DNA of 6,084 bases from Thiopontia sp964551545. GTDB taxonomy: Bacteria > Pseudomonadota > Gammaproteobacteria > GCF-002020875. Of the stretch, positions 1 to 5,920 are shown piece by piece. The notes beneath the pieces were generated by a model. The model was not told where the DNA came from, did not search any database, and saw only the letters and a program-made list of their open reading frames with translations. A program made the position numbers and the translations under genes. How positions within the stretch are numbered: position 1 is the first letter of the stretch; each line of letters begins with the position of its first letter. Where the stretch lies: positions 1 through 6,084 of the forward strand of contig CAZKCT010000074.1 in NCBI GenBank assembly GCA_964551545.1, in the 5' to 3' direction.

Positions 1-1047
1 GATCCGGGCATTACCGTAGTAGGGACCGCCTCTGATCCCTATATGGCGCGGGAGAAAATCAAAAAACTCAATCCTGATGTGATCACGCTGGATGTGGAGA
101 TGCCAAAGATGGATGGCGTCACCTTCCTGCGTAATCTGATGCGGCTGCGCCCAATGCCGGTGTTGATGGTCTCATCGCTCACCGAGAAAGGGGCGGATAT
201 CACCCTGCAGGCGCTTGAGGCAGGGGCGGTCGATTTTGTTACCAAGCCGAAGATCGACCTCGCCAACTCTTTTGCTGACTACGGTGCAGAGATTCGTGAG
301 AAGTTGAAGATAGTGGCTCGGGCCAATGTGGGTCGAATCGTCAGTCGTGCTGCAAAAACACCTTCGCCGGTTAAAGCCCGGCCAAAAACGGCCTCAGAGA
401 TTGCAGGCCGTGTTCCCGAGAAACATTCGACCGATGTGGTGTTGACCAAGAGTCAGGGTAAACGTCACTTCCAGACCACGGATCAGGTGATCGCCATTGG
501 CGCCTCAACGGGTGGGACCGAGGCGATTCGAGAGATATTGCAGGTGCTCTCGACAGGCACACCGGGTGTTGTGATTACGCAGCATATTCCTGCGGCTTTC
601 AGTCAGCCCTTTGCTGATCGTATGAACACCATCTCTGCGATGAATGTGATGCAGGCAGAGGATGGTCAACAGATCATTCCAGGCCATGCCTACATTGCTC
701 CAGGTGATCAACATCTAATGGTGGTGAGAGATGGTGCCCGCTATGTCTGTCGCCTTAATGATGGAGAGTTGGTGAATCGTCACAAACCCTCTGTCGATGT
801 GCTATTTCGCTCAATGGCCGAGAATGTAGGCCCCAACGGGATTGGAATCATCCTTACCGGAATGGGGGGGGATGGGGCCTCTGGGATGAAAGAGATGCTC
901 GATGTGAATGCGCGCACGATTGCCCAGGATGAACGCACCAGTGTGGTCTGGGGAATGCCTGGAGAGGCGGTCAAGGCGGGTGGGGCAGAGCAGGTATTGC
1001 CGTTGGAGAGTGTCGCGCAGGCGATTCAGGATCTGATTCAGGATTAA
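1..1047 (+). CDS. cheB: Chemotaxis response regulator protein-glutamate methylesterase CheB (5' truncated)
   Basis: CheB removes methyl groups from (and can deamidate) glutamyl sites on chemoreceptors, resetting the sensory gain after CheA phosphorylates its receiver domain. The reading frame is open from base 1, so the gene starts outside the window; 348 codons are present and roughly the first 25 or more residues are missing. In fragment numbering, the receiver domain shows the phosphoacceptor Asp31 in LDVEMPKMDG, the switch residues in MVSS, and the conserved Lys in FVTKPK near residue 82. A charged, Pro/Ala/Lys-rich linker follows at about 105-160. The methylesterase domain carries the complete catalytic triad: Ser169 in GASTGG, His195 in TQHIP and Asp291 in GMGGDG. 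The protein ends IQDLIQD, and the stop codon lies in a palindrome shared with the converging nfo gene. The Met codon at base 43 falls inside the receiver domain and is not the real start. Upstream neighbours are probably other che genes (inference). Confidence 0.97.
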   Translation, partial: DPGITVVGTASDPYMAREKIKKLNPDVITLDVEMPKMDGVTFLRNLMRLRPMPVLMVSSLTEKGADITLQALEAGAVDFVTKPKIDLANSFADYGAEIREKLKIVARANVGRIVSRAAKTPSPVKARPKTASEIAGRVPEKHSTDVVLTKSQGKRHFQTTDQVIAIGASTGGTEAIREILQVLSTGTPGVVITQHIPAAFSQPFADRMNTISAMNVMQAEDGQQIIPGHAYIAPGDQHLMVVRDGARYVCRLNDGELVNRHKPSVDVLFRSMAENVGPNGIGIILTGMGGDGASGMKEMLDVNARTIAQDERTSVVWGMPGEAVKAGGAEQVLPLESVAQAIQDLIQD

Positions 1048-1057
1048 TCCTGAATCA
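1034..1057. repeat. Perfect 24-bp palindrome over the convergent cheB/nfo stop codons
   Basis: The left half TGATTCAGGATT is followed without a gap by its exact reverse complement. The two TAA stop codons (cheB at 1045-1047, nfo as TTA at 1044-1046) sit at the centre. In RNA from either strand it could form a stem of about 10 bp with a TTAA loop. Neither side is followed by a T-run, so it is at best a weak bidirectional terminator or an mRNA 3'-end stabiliser. The ten bases GATTCAGGAT also occur as a direct repeat at 1023-1032 and 1035-1044, which encodes the IQD-L-IQD tail of CheB. Confidence 0.85.
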
Positions 1058-1889
1058 TTCCGTAGAGTAGTTCGATCTCTTGATTCCAGATGTCGCTATT
1101 GGTGGTCTCCAGTACCATCGGGATCTCATCAATGCGCGTATCATTCATGATCATCTCAAAAGCACCTAGACCGATAGTTCCCTTGCCAAGACTGTGGTGA
1201 CGATCCACCCGACTCTCAAACTCTGACTTGCAGTCGTTCAGGTGCATTCCATTTAAATACTCGAAGCCGACAATCTCACCGAAGGCGTCCATGGTCTTGC
1301 TGTAAGCCTCTGGTGTGCGCAGGTCATAGCCAGCAGCAAAGGCGTGGCAGGTGTCGATACAGACGCCGACTCGGCTCTTGTCTTCCACTCGGTCAATGAT
1401 GTGAGCCAAGTGTTCAAAACGATACCCCAGATTAGAACCCTGTCCGGCGGTATTTTCGATGACTGCGGTGACCCCATTGGTCTGCTCCAGTGCCAGGTTG
1501 ATCGACTCGGCAATATGGTCAAGGCAGGTCTCTTCATTAATCTTTCTCAGGTGGCTACCAGGGTGGAAGTTGAGGAGTGGCAGGCCCAGCTGCTGGCAGC
1601 GCTCCATCTCATCAATGAAAGCATTGAGAGACTTGGTGCGGGGCTCCTCTTCGGGGTGGCCCAAATTGATCAGGTAGCTGTCGTGAGGTAGGACCTGCTG
1701 TGGCTGATAACCGTACTCCTCCATCGCGGCATGGAAGCCATCAATCTGCTCCGCCGTGAGTGGCTTTGCATTCCACTGGCGCTGATTTTTGGTGAAGAGG
1801 GCAAACCCTTTTGCACCAATTTGATGGGCATTTTTCGGGGCGTTCTGTACGCCACCCGCAGTACTGACGTGTGCGCCAATCCACTTCAT
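1044..1889 (-). CDS. nfo: Endonuclease IV (AP endonuclease, base excision repair)
   Basis: Endonuclease IV is a cytosolic tri-zinc TIM-barrel enzyme. It cleaves DNA 5' of abasic sites and removes 3'-blocking groups left by oxidative damage. The protein has 281 residues, close to the 285 of the E. coli enzyme. It begins MKWIGAHVSTAGG, the classic N-terminus. All nine metal ligands are visible: His69, His109 (NFHPG), Glu145 (VIENTAGQG), Asp179 and His182 (CIDTCH), His216 (GMHLND), Asp229 and His231 (VDRHH), and Glu261 (VLETT). These fall at the same residue numbers as in E. coli Nfo. The ATG is preceded by AGAGAAG at a suitable distance. It lies 60 bp downstream of the unknown minus-strand gene, so it may be read from the same transcript; I found no convincing promoter of its own. 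It converges on cheB with a 4-base overlap. Confidence 0.98.
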   Translation of the reverse strand: MKWIGAHVSTAGGVQNAPKNAHQIGAKGFALFTKNQRQWNAKPLTAEQIDGFHAAMEEYGYQPQQVLPHDSYLINLGHPEEEPRTKSLNAFIDEMERCQQLGLPLLNFHPGSHLRKINEETCLDHIAESINLALEQTNGVTAVIENTAGQGSNLGYRFEHLAHIIDRVEDKSRVGVCIDTCHAFAAGYDLRTPEAYSKTMDAFGEIVGFEYLNGMHLNDCKSEFESRVDRHHSLGKGTIGLGAFEMIMNDTRIDEIPMVLETTNSDIWNQEIELLYGMIQD

Positions 1890-1938
1890 GATGAACTTCT
1901 CTTGTTGACTGAAAAGGGCAGAGTCTACCCGATTGAGA

Positions 1939-1953
1939 CTAGGGATTCCCTAG
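1939..1953. repeat. Short inverted repeat at the end of the 198-residue gene
   Basis: CTAGGGATTCCCTAG is a 7-bp inverted repeat around one central base and includes the TAG stop of the minus-strand unknown gene. It lies 50 bp upstream of the nfo start. In minus-strand RNA it could form a small hairpin, but no T-run follows, so it is not a typical intrinsic terminator. It could reduce read-through into nfo or act as an operator; no specific role is supported. Confidence 0.5.
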
Positions 1954-2546
1954 ATATGGAGACTGAATGACTCGTCAGACATTCGATGGTCTGGCTGTGC
2001 CGCCTCGTTGATATTGCGTCGCTGCTCAATGCGTTGTGCCATTGCCTCAGCGGGATCGCGAGCGGTGTCTGCGTGTGCGGCAGCACTGCGTTGCGCACGG
2101 GCCCGATCGACTGCGCTGGAAGTGTGTTGCGTTGTGGATTCAACGGCCCGGTCTTTGGCTGCTGTTGTGACATCAAGGGTAGAGGTGGTCGCACGATCAA
2201 GTTGAGAGTTCTCTCGAGCCTGCACCCCTTGCTGTTGTACGCTTCTGGCAGCCTCAGAAATAGTGACTTTGTCTCGCTGGGTCTGGTTGCTTCTCTTTTG
2301 ATCGGATTGTTGCGTGGCTTGGTCGGCGATCTCCTTTGCCTTTGCGCGTGCATCTCCCAAATGATCCGTATTGGCAACACCCAAAGCCTTCTCAGCGGCC
2401 ATATTGGCCTTTTCGCTGGCGGCCTGTTGCAGGCTGACTTGATCATCCTCGGCACTTTGTGCGCTGATGGAGCGCCCCTGCAGGATCCGATCAACCTGAT
2501 GAGCATTCAGCTGTGTCTGGCTCTGATTGTTTTGAATGGAGGACAT
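1950..2546 (-). CDS. Uncharacterised Ala/Gln-rich, probably disordered or helical protein
   Basis: I do not recognise a named family. The 198-residue product is very hydrophilic, rich in Ala, Gln, Ser, Asp and Arg, with no signal peptide, no membrane segment and no cysteine. Residues 34-85 and 105-180 have the composition of extended helices or coiled coil. The most distinctive element is DKVTISEAARSVQ at 92-104, with a weaker echo, DQVSLQQAASEKA, at 35-47. Short D-x-V-x-[LI]-S-x-x-A-[RK] stretches of this kind occur in FlgM-like and other small motility-associated proteins, so a flagellar or secretion-related role is conceivable; this is only a resemblance. The start is fixed: an in-frame TGA lies 12 codons upstream with no alternative start codon between. 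The Shine-Dalgarno is poor (an A-rich leader), suggesting low expression or leaderless-like initiation. Codon use resembles the neighbouring genes, and the gene has its own good sigma70-like promoter. Antisense frames over the same stretch are shadows. Confidence 0.78.
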   Translation of the reverse strand: MSSIQNNQSQTQLNAHQVDRILQGRSISAQSAEDDQVSLQQAASEKANMAAEKALGVANTDHLGDARAKAKEIADQATQQSDQKRSNQTQRDKVTISEAARSVQQQGVQARENSQLDRATTSTLDVTTAAKDRAVESTTQHTSSAVDRARAQRSAAAHADTARDPAEAMAQRIEQRRNINEAAQPDHRMSDESFSLHI

Positions 2547-2590
2547 TTTTTCTGTAAAGCTATGCTTGGGTAGTCTGCATTGTCACAGTA

Positions 2591-2619
2591 ATCATAGCGG
2601 TGAGATCAATAAATGCAAA
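2591..2619 (-). promoter_or_regulatory. Putative sigma70 promoter for the 198-residue gene
   Basis: Read on the minus strand, there is TTTGCA (bases 2614-2619) as a -35 element (4 of 6 matches) and TATGAT (bases 2591-2596) as a -10 element (5 of 6), with an ideal 17-bp spacer. Transcription would start near 2584, leaving a leader of about 38 bases before the ATG at 2546. The promoter lies in the 109-bp gap after glmS, so the gene can be expressed independently of glmS. No sigma28 (flagellar) promoter was apparent. Confidence 0.55.
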
Positions 2620-2639
2620 CAACTCATGAGTAAGCATTT
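2611..2639 (-). other. Nested inverted repeat downstream of glmS, possible weak terminator
   Basis: The arms AAATGC (2611-2616) and GCATTT (2634-2639) enclose a perfect 10-bp palindrome, ACTCATGAGT (2622-2631). It lies 17 bp past the glmS stop. On the minus strand the structure is followed by only a short T-rich stretch (TTATT). It is therefore a possible but weak glmS terminator, and its left arm overlaps the -35 element of the next gene's promoter. Confidence 0.35.
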
Positions 2640-2655
2640 GAAAGTGTTGTGAAAC

Positions 2656-4497
2656 TTATTCAACTGTGACCGACTTCGCGAGATTGCGAGGCTGATCGAT
2701 ATCGGTGCCACGCAGCACGGCCACATGATAGGCCAGGAGCTGTAGCGGGATGGAAAATTGAATAGGGGCGACGTGATCTCCTGCTGGAGGGACGGTGGTG
2801 ACGGTACAGCAGCCCGCATCACCGCCATCCAACATGCCGGAGTCGTGATCAGCAAAAACAATCAGTTGTCCATTACGAGCCCGCACCTCAGCCAGGTTTG
2901 ATTTCACCTTCTCCAGCAGATTGTCACGGGGTGCAACCGCAATGATTGGCATCCGTTCATCAACCAGTGCCAGTGGCCCATGTTTCAGCTCGCCGGCGGG
3001 GTAGGCCTCGGCGTGGATGTAGGAGATCTCTTTCAGTTTTAGTGCTCCCTCCATGGCCACTGGATACTGTACGCCGCGCCCAAGAAAGAGGGCGTTGTTG
3101 TGGGCGCAGACGCGTCCGGCCAGTTGCTCGATTTCATTGTCGAGCTCCAGTGCGTTCTCTACATAGCGGGCGAGAGATTCCAGCTGTTGGACAATGCGTT
3201 GCTCCGTTTCATTATCGATATTGAAGCGGCGTCCCAGTGTGGTGACCAGCAGAAGCAGTGCAGTAAGCTGTGTTGTGAAGGCCTTGGTCGAGGCAACTCC
3301 AATCTCCGGGCCGGCGCGAGTGAGCAGGTTGAGGTCGGCCTCACGAATCAGCGAGCTTTCTGGCACATTGCAGATGGCCAGTGAGCCAAGAATGCCGCGC
3401 TCTTTGGTGGCACGTAGCGCGGCGATGGTGTCTGCAGTTTCACCAGATTGGGAGACCACCACCACCAAGGTTCCGGGGTGGACCACGGGGTGACGGTAGC
3501 GATATTCACTGGCGACCTCCACCTGGCAGGGGACCCCAGCCAGACCCTCAAACCAGTTTCGAGCCACCATTCCAGCGTGATAACTGGTTCCGCAGGCGAG
3601 AATCTGGATGGCCTGAACCTGATCAAACAGTGCGGTGGCACTGGGGCCAAAGCTCTCTTCCAGTACCCGCCCGCCGGCCAGCCGTCCTTCCAGGGTCTCT
3701 GCAATGGCGCGCGGCTGTTCGTAGATCTCTTTCAGCATGTAGTGGCGATAGGGACCTAGGTCAGCGGCATCAGCTGAGAGGTTGGAGGTGTGAATCGGGC
3801 GTTCAACAATTTCATGGTCACGGTTGAAAATGGTGACCCCATCTCGGCGGATCTCTGCCAGATCACCCTCTTCCAAATAGATAAAGCGGTTGGTGAAGGG
3901 AAGTAGAGCCGAGGTGTCGGAGGCGATGTAATTCTCTTTTTCGTTAAGCCCAATCACCAACGGGCTGCCGCAGCGAGCGGTAATCAGCAGGTCTGGGTCT
4001 ATAGGGCTGACCACTCCGAGTGCATAGGCGCCCTCCAGATCCTGGACGGTATTGCGGACTGCATCAGTCAGGGAGTTCTCTAGCTGTAGATAGTGCTCGA
4101 CCTGATGGACGATCACTTCGGTATCGGTCTCGGAGGTAAAGCGGAACCCCTGTGCCTGCTGTTGTTGTCGCAGTTCTTGATGGTTCTCAATGATCCCGTT
4201 ATGGACCACGGCTACCCGCTGGTTGGCAATATGAGGGTGGGCATTCTGAGTGGAAGGAATGCCGTGGGTGGCCCAGCGAGTATGAGCAATGCCGATGGTG
4301 CCGCTTAGCCCTTGCTGCTCAATGGGGGGCTCCAGTTTTGCCACCTTGCCCTCTTCTCGCACGCGCTGGAGCTGCTGCTCTTCGTCCAGTACCGCAATGC
4401 CGGCAGAGTCATAGCCGCGATACTCCAGCCGTTTTAGCCCCTCCAGCAGAATTGGGGTGGTGTTTTGTCCTGCAATAGCGCCAACAATTCCGCACAC
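2656..4497 (-). CDS. glmS: Glutamine--fructose-6-phosphate aminotransferase (isomerizing), GlmS
   Basis: GlmS makes glucosamine-6-phosphate and glutamate from fructose-6-phosphate and glutamine in the cytosol. This is the first committed step toward UDP-GlcNAc, peptidoglycan and lipopolysaccharide. The protein has 613 residues (E. coli 609). The class II glutaminase domain covers about 2-240: Cys2 is the nucleophile after Met removal (MCGIVGAI), with RWATHG at 74-79, Asn100-Gly101 and Asp125. Two SIS sugar-isomerase domains follow, with ACGTSYHAG at 301-309, SQSGET at 349-354, RAGPEIGVASTKAFT at 394-408 and the second SIS core at about 465-600. Isomerase residues corresponding to E. coli Glu488, His504 and Lys603 are seen as Glu490, His506 and Lys608 in the C-terminal NLAKSVTVE. 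Translation starts at GTG, not ATG; this start is certain because Cys2 must be exposed. An AG-rich AGAGAAGAG precedes it. No GlmU gene is adjacent, unlike enterobacteria. Confidence 0.99.
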   Translation of the reverse strand: MCGIVGAIAGQNTTPILLEGLKRLEYRGYDSAGIAVLDEEQQLQRVREEGKVAKLEPPIEQQGLSGTIGIAHTRWATHGIPSTQNAHPHIANQRVAVVHNGIIENHQELRQQQQAQGFRFTSETDTEVIVHQVEHYLQLENSLTDAVRNTVQDLEGAYALGVVSPIDPDLLITARCGSPLVIGLNEKENYIASDTSALLPFTNRFIYLEEGDLAEIRRDGVTIFNRDHEIVERPIHTSNLSADAADLGPYRHYMLKEIYEQPRAIAETLEGRLAGGRVLEESFGPSATALFDQVQAIQILACGTSYHAGMVARNWFEGLAGVPCQVEVASEYRYRHPVVHPGTLVVVVSQSGETADTIAALRATKERGILGSLAICNVPESSLIREADLNLLTRAGPEIGVASTKAFTTQLTALLLLVTTLGRRFNIDNETEQRIVQQLESLARYVENALELDNEIEQLAGRVCAHNNALFLGRGVQYPVAMEGALKLKEISYIHAEAYPAGELKHGPLALVDERMPIIAVAPRDNLLEKVKSNLAEVRARNGQLIVFADHDSGMLDGGDAGCCTVTTVPPAGDHVAPIQFSIPLQLLAYHVAVLRGTDIDQPRNLAKSVTVE

Positions 4498-4598
4498 AGT
4501 GATCTCTTCTCTCTTAAAGTTGATTGAGGATGTATGGGTGAATTCTGGGGCTTTAGTCTCATCAAAACAAGGCCTTTTCGAGGAATGGATCTCTAGTC

Positions 4599-4607
4599 TG
4601 TTATAGT
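4599..4607 (+). promoter_or_regulatory. Putative extended -10 promoter of the rhodanese/DUF302 unit
   Basis: TGTTATAGT reads as the extended -10 form TGn followed by TATAGT (5 of 6 matches to TATAAT). No good -35 hexamer is present 17 bp upstream, which fits an extended -10 promoter. The start would be near 4614, giving a leader of about 43 bases. It physically overlaps the -10 of the glmS promoter on the other strand. Confidence 0.45.
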
Positions 4608-4628
4608 GTTCCTGCTTCGATCACTCAA
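4600..4628 (-). promoter_or_regulatory. Putative sigma70 promoter of glmS
   Basis: On the minus strand, TTGAGT (bases 4623-4628) is a -35 element with 4 of 6 matches and TATAAC (4600-4605) is a -10 element with 5 of 6, separated by exactly 17 bp. Transcription would start near 4593, giving a leader of about 95 bases before the GTG. The leader contains the 8-bp palindrome AAGGCCTT (4569-4576) flanked by A and T runs. The -10 overlaps that of the divergent rhodanese promoter. Confidence 0.6.
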
Positions 4629-4656
4629 TGAATAAGAATGAAAAAGGAGAAGTGGT

Positions 4657-5292
4657 ATGAAGAATCAATTCGTCTGTTTGTGTGGTGTCTTGTGGTTGAT
4701 GGCCACTGGGGGCGCTCAGGCTCAGGTCAATATCACCAAGGGGTTGACCTCGTTCGAGGTGGACCACGGGGATGAGGCCATTGAGGTCGTACGAGATCAG
4801 AATCCTGATGCAGTGGTGAGCGGCCCGTTTGCTCGCACCTCTCGACCTTGTCCGCCATTTTGTGTGCAGCCACTGAAAGCAGATCGGGCCGTTGAGACCA
4901 TTGGCATCCGTGAGCTGGTCAGCTTTATGCAGACCGAACTGGCTGTCGGAGAGGGGATGTTGATCGATGCCCGTACACCCGACTGGTATGCCAAGGGGAC
5001 GATCCCCGGTTCAGTAAACCTCCCCTATACGCAGCTCAATCGGCAGGCTGGGGCGACAGAAATTGATCTCTCTGAGGCATTATCTGTCCTCGGTGTGACA
5101 GAAGGTGATCAGGGATGGGACTTTTCCGAGGCAATGGAGCTGGTGCTCTGGTGTAATGGTAATTGGTGTGGTCAATCTCCGGCAGCCATACGGGGGTTGT
5201 TGGTGGAAGGTTATCCGCCAGAAAAGCTGAAATACTACCGTGGAGGAATGGAAGACTGGGTCCAGTATGGCTTGACCACCGTTCTTCCATAA
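4657..5292 (+). CDS. Exported (periplasmic) rhodanese-domain protein
   Basis: This is a 211-residue protein with a Sec signal peptide: MKNQF, a hydrophobic core over about 6-18, and probable AQA cleavage after residue 22. There is no lipobox, so it should be soluble in the periplasm. A single rhodanese domain covers about 80-208, with the family motifs LIDARTPDWYAKGTIPGSVNL (101-121, abridged as DARTPDW and GTIPGSVNLP) and the active-site loop CNGNWCGQS (166-174). Cys166 is the expected sulfane-sulfur acceptor. Cys171 five residues on could form a disulfide or polysulfide bridge with it. A second pair, Cys65 and Cys69 in PCPPFC, lies before the domain. Rhodaneses carry or transfer sulfane sulfur; the substrate is unknown here. 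The start is supported by AAGGAGA six bases before the ATG. It is followed after 28 bp by the DUF302 gene, probably in one operon. Confidence 0.93.
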   Translation: MKNQFVCLCGVLWLMATGGAQAQVNITKGLTSFEVDHGDEAIEVVRDQNPDAVVSGPFARTSRPCPPFCVQPLKADRAVETIGIRELVSFMQTELAVGEGMLIDARTPDWYAKGTIPGSVNLPYTQLNRQAGATEIDLSEALSVLGVTEGDQGWDFSEAMELVLWCNGNWCGQSPAAIRGLLVEGYPPEKLKYYRGGMEDWVQYGLTTVLP

Positions 5293-5320
5293 CAGAACGT
5301 ACAAATAAGGAGATTGGATC

Positions 5321-5710
5321 ATGTATACATTTGGAACCGAGTTAGAGTGTGGGTTTGATGAGGCCATTCAGCGAGCCACGGAGGCGCTGATGGGAGAGGG
5401 GTTTGGCGTATTGACCGAGATTGATCTCTCGGGAACGCTGAAGAAGAAGCTAGATAAAGAGATGCTGCCCTACCGAATTCTGGGAGCCTGTAATCCTCCA
5501 TTGGCATCGCAGGCAGTAGATAGCGACCCCAGCGTTGGGGCATTGCTTCCCTGTAATGTGGTGGTGCGTCAATTAGAGAGTGGGAAGATACAAGTCGAGT
5601 TTCTTGATCCCGGGTTGTTTCTATCGCTCTCAGAATTTGAGGCGCTGAAGCCAATCGCGACTGAGGCAAGGGAGCGCTTGCAACGCGTCGCTGGAGTCCT
5701 ACAAGAATAG
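5321..5710 (+). CDS. DUF302 family protein
   Basis: This is a 129-residue single-domain protein of the DUF302 family. Its hallmarks are visible: a basic TLKKKLDKEM stretch at 39-48, the YRILGACNPPLA segment at 51-62, LLPCNVVV at 75-82, and VEFLDP at 92-97. Cys57 and Cys78 are the two family cysteines (a third, Cys10, is also present). Function is not established for the family; its members are often found beside redox or sulfur genes. There is no signal peptide or membrane segment, so this copy should be cytosolic even though its upstream partner is exported. The start is supported by AAGGAG eight bases before the ATG. It lies 28 bp after the rhodanese gene with no promoter between, so the two are probably cotranscribed. 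No convincing terminator was found after it. Confidence 0.93.
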   Translation: MYTFGTELECGFDEAIQRATEALMGEGFGVLTEIDLSGTLKKKLDKEMLPYRILGACNPPLASQAVDSDPSVGALLPCNVVVRQLESGKIQVEFLDPGLFLSLSEFEALKPIATEARERLQRVAGVLQE

Positions 5711-5765
5711 CTTGCTCGCGCCTCCTTTATGTGGCTATAGATAATATCGAGATCTGTTTTGGAAT

Positions 5766-5775
5766 AGGTATACCT
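5766..5775. repeat. 10-bp palindrome AGGTATACCT
   Basis: A perfect 10-bp palindrome in the spacer between the DUF302 gene and the exported-protein gene. It could be half of an operator or simply chance; no T-run follows it. The surrounding stretch 5711-5800 is AT-rich with no recognised gene. Confidence 0.3.
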
Positions 5776-5800
5776 GAGTATCAATCCCTTTAATAGTCGA

Positions 5801-5876
5801 TCTTCACTTCCTCAATAATCGTCTTGACATGAACTTTGACATAGATCAGTATCATGCGATTGAGGGGGAGTGAAGA
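5801..5876. repeat. Long imperfect inverted repeat in the promoter region of the last gene
   Basis: The left arm TCTTCACTTCCTCAAT (5801-5816) is matched by the right arm ATTGAGGGGGAGTGAAGA (5859-5876). Fifteen positions pair (8 outer, 7 inner) around a bulge of one T against GGG. The 42-bp centre (5817-5858) contains two TTGACA hexamers (5824-5829 and 5836-5841) and an FNR-like box. A promoter inside the loop would leave only the right arm in the RNA, so the repeat is more likely a pair of inverted protein-binding sites than an RNA hairpin (inference). Confidence 0.6.
5836..5849 (+). promoter_or_regulatory. FNR/CRP-family binding box (candidate)
   Basis: TTGAC-ATAG-ATCAG matches the FNR/ANR consensus TTGAT-N4-ATCAA at 8 of 10 specified positions, with the correct 4-base spacer. 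This suggests oxygen- or nitric-oxide-responsive control of the downstream exported-protein gene. The paired promoter is uncertain. TTGACA at 5824-5829 is a perfect -35 but has no good -10 at 16-18 bp. TATACA at 5893-5898 is a possible -10 but lies very close to the ribosome binding site. Confidence 0.42.
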
Positions 5877-5920
5877 ATAAAAATTAATCGGTTATACAAC
5901 CAAAAGGGGAGTTCTCTAGA

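Noticed and set aside
1925..2506. Minus-strand 193-codon frame overlapping the 198-residue gene in another phase
   Set aside because: Arg/Pro-rich shadow product with no recognisable domain and no supported start; the overlapping frame has better codon use and a promoter.
1986..2573. Plus-strand 195-codon open frame antisense to the 198-residue gene, giving a hydrophobic Leu/Cys-rich product
   Set aside because: It has no ribosome binding site, its composition is the expected complement of an Ala/Gln-rich coding strand, and the minus-strand frame has a promoter and a fixed start.
2592..2861. Minus-strand 89-codon frame across the glmS 3' end
   Set aside because: Lies mostly inside the unambiguous glmS coding region in another phase and has no ribosome binding site.
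3381..3827. Plus-strand 148-codon frame inside glmS
   Set aside because: Antisense shadow of conserved GlmS SIS-domain sequence; Arg/Pro/Trp-rich composition is typical of spurious frames.
4498..4656. glmS ribozyme/riboswitch in the glmS leader
   Set aside because: The leader is only about 95 bases and shows no recognisable ribozyme core; that element is characteristic of Gram-positive bacteria.
5711..5760. Intrinsic terminator after the DUF302 gene, and a TTGCTC/TATAGA promoter in the same stretch
   Set aside because: No GC-rich hairpin with a T-run was found; the -35 matches only 3 of 6 positions, so neither call is supported.
5569..5784. Minus-strand 71-codon frame overlapping the DUF302 gene end
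   Set aside because: Mostly antisense to the DUF302 coding sequence, with no ribosome binding site or domain.
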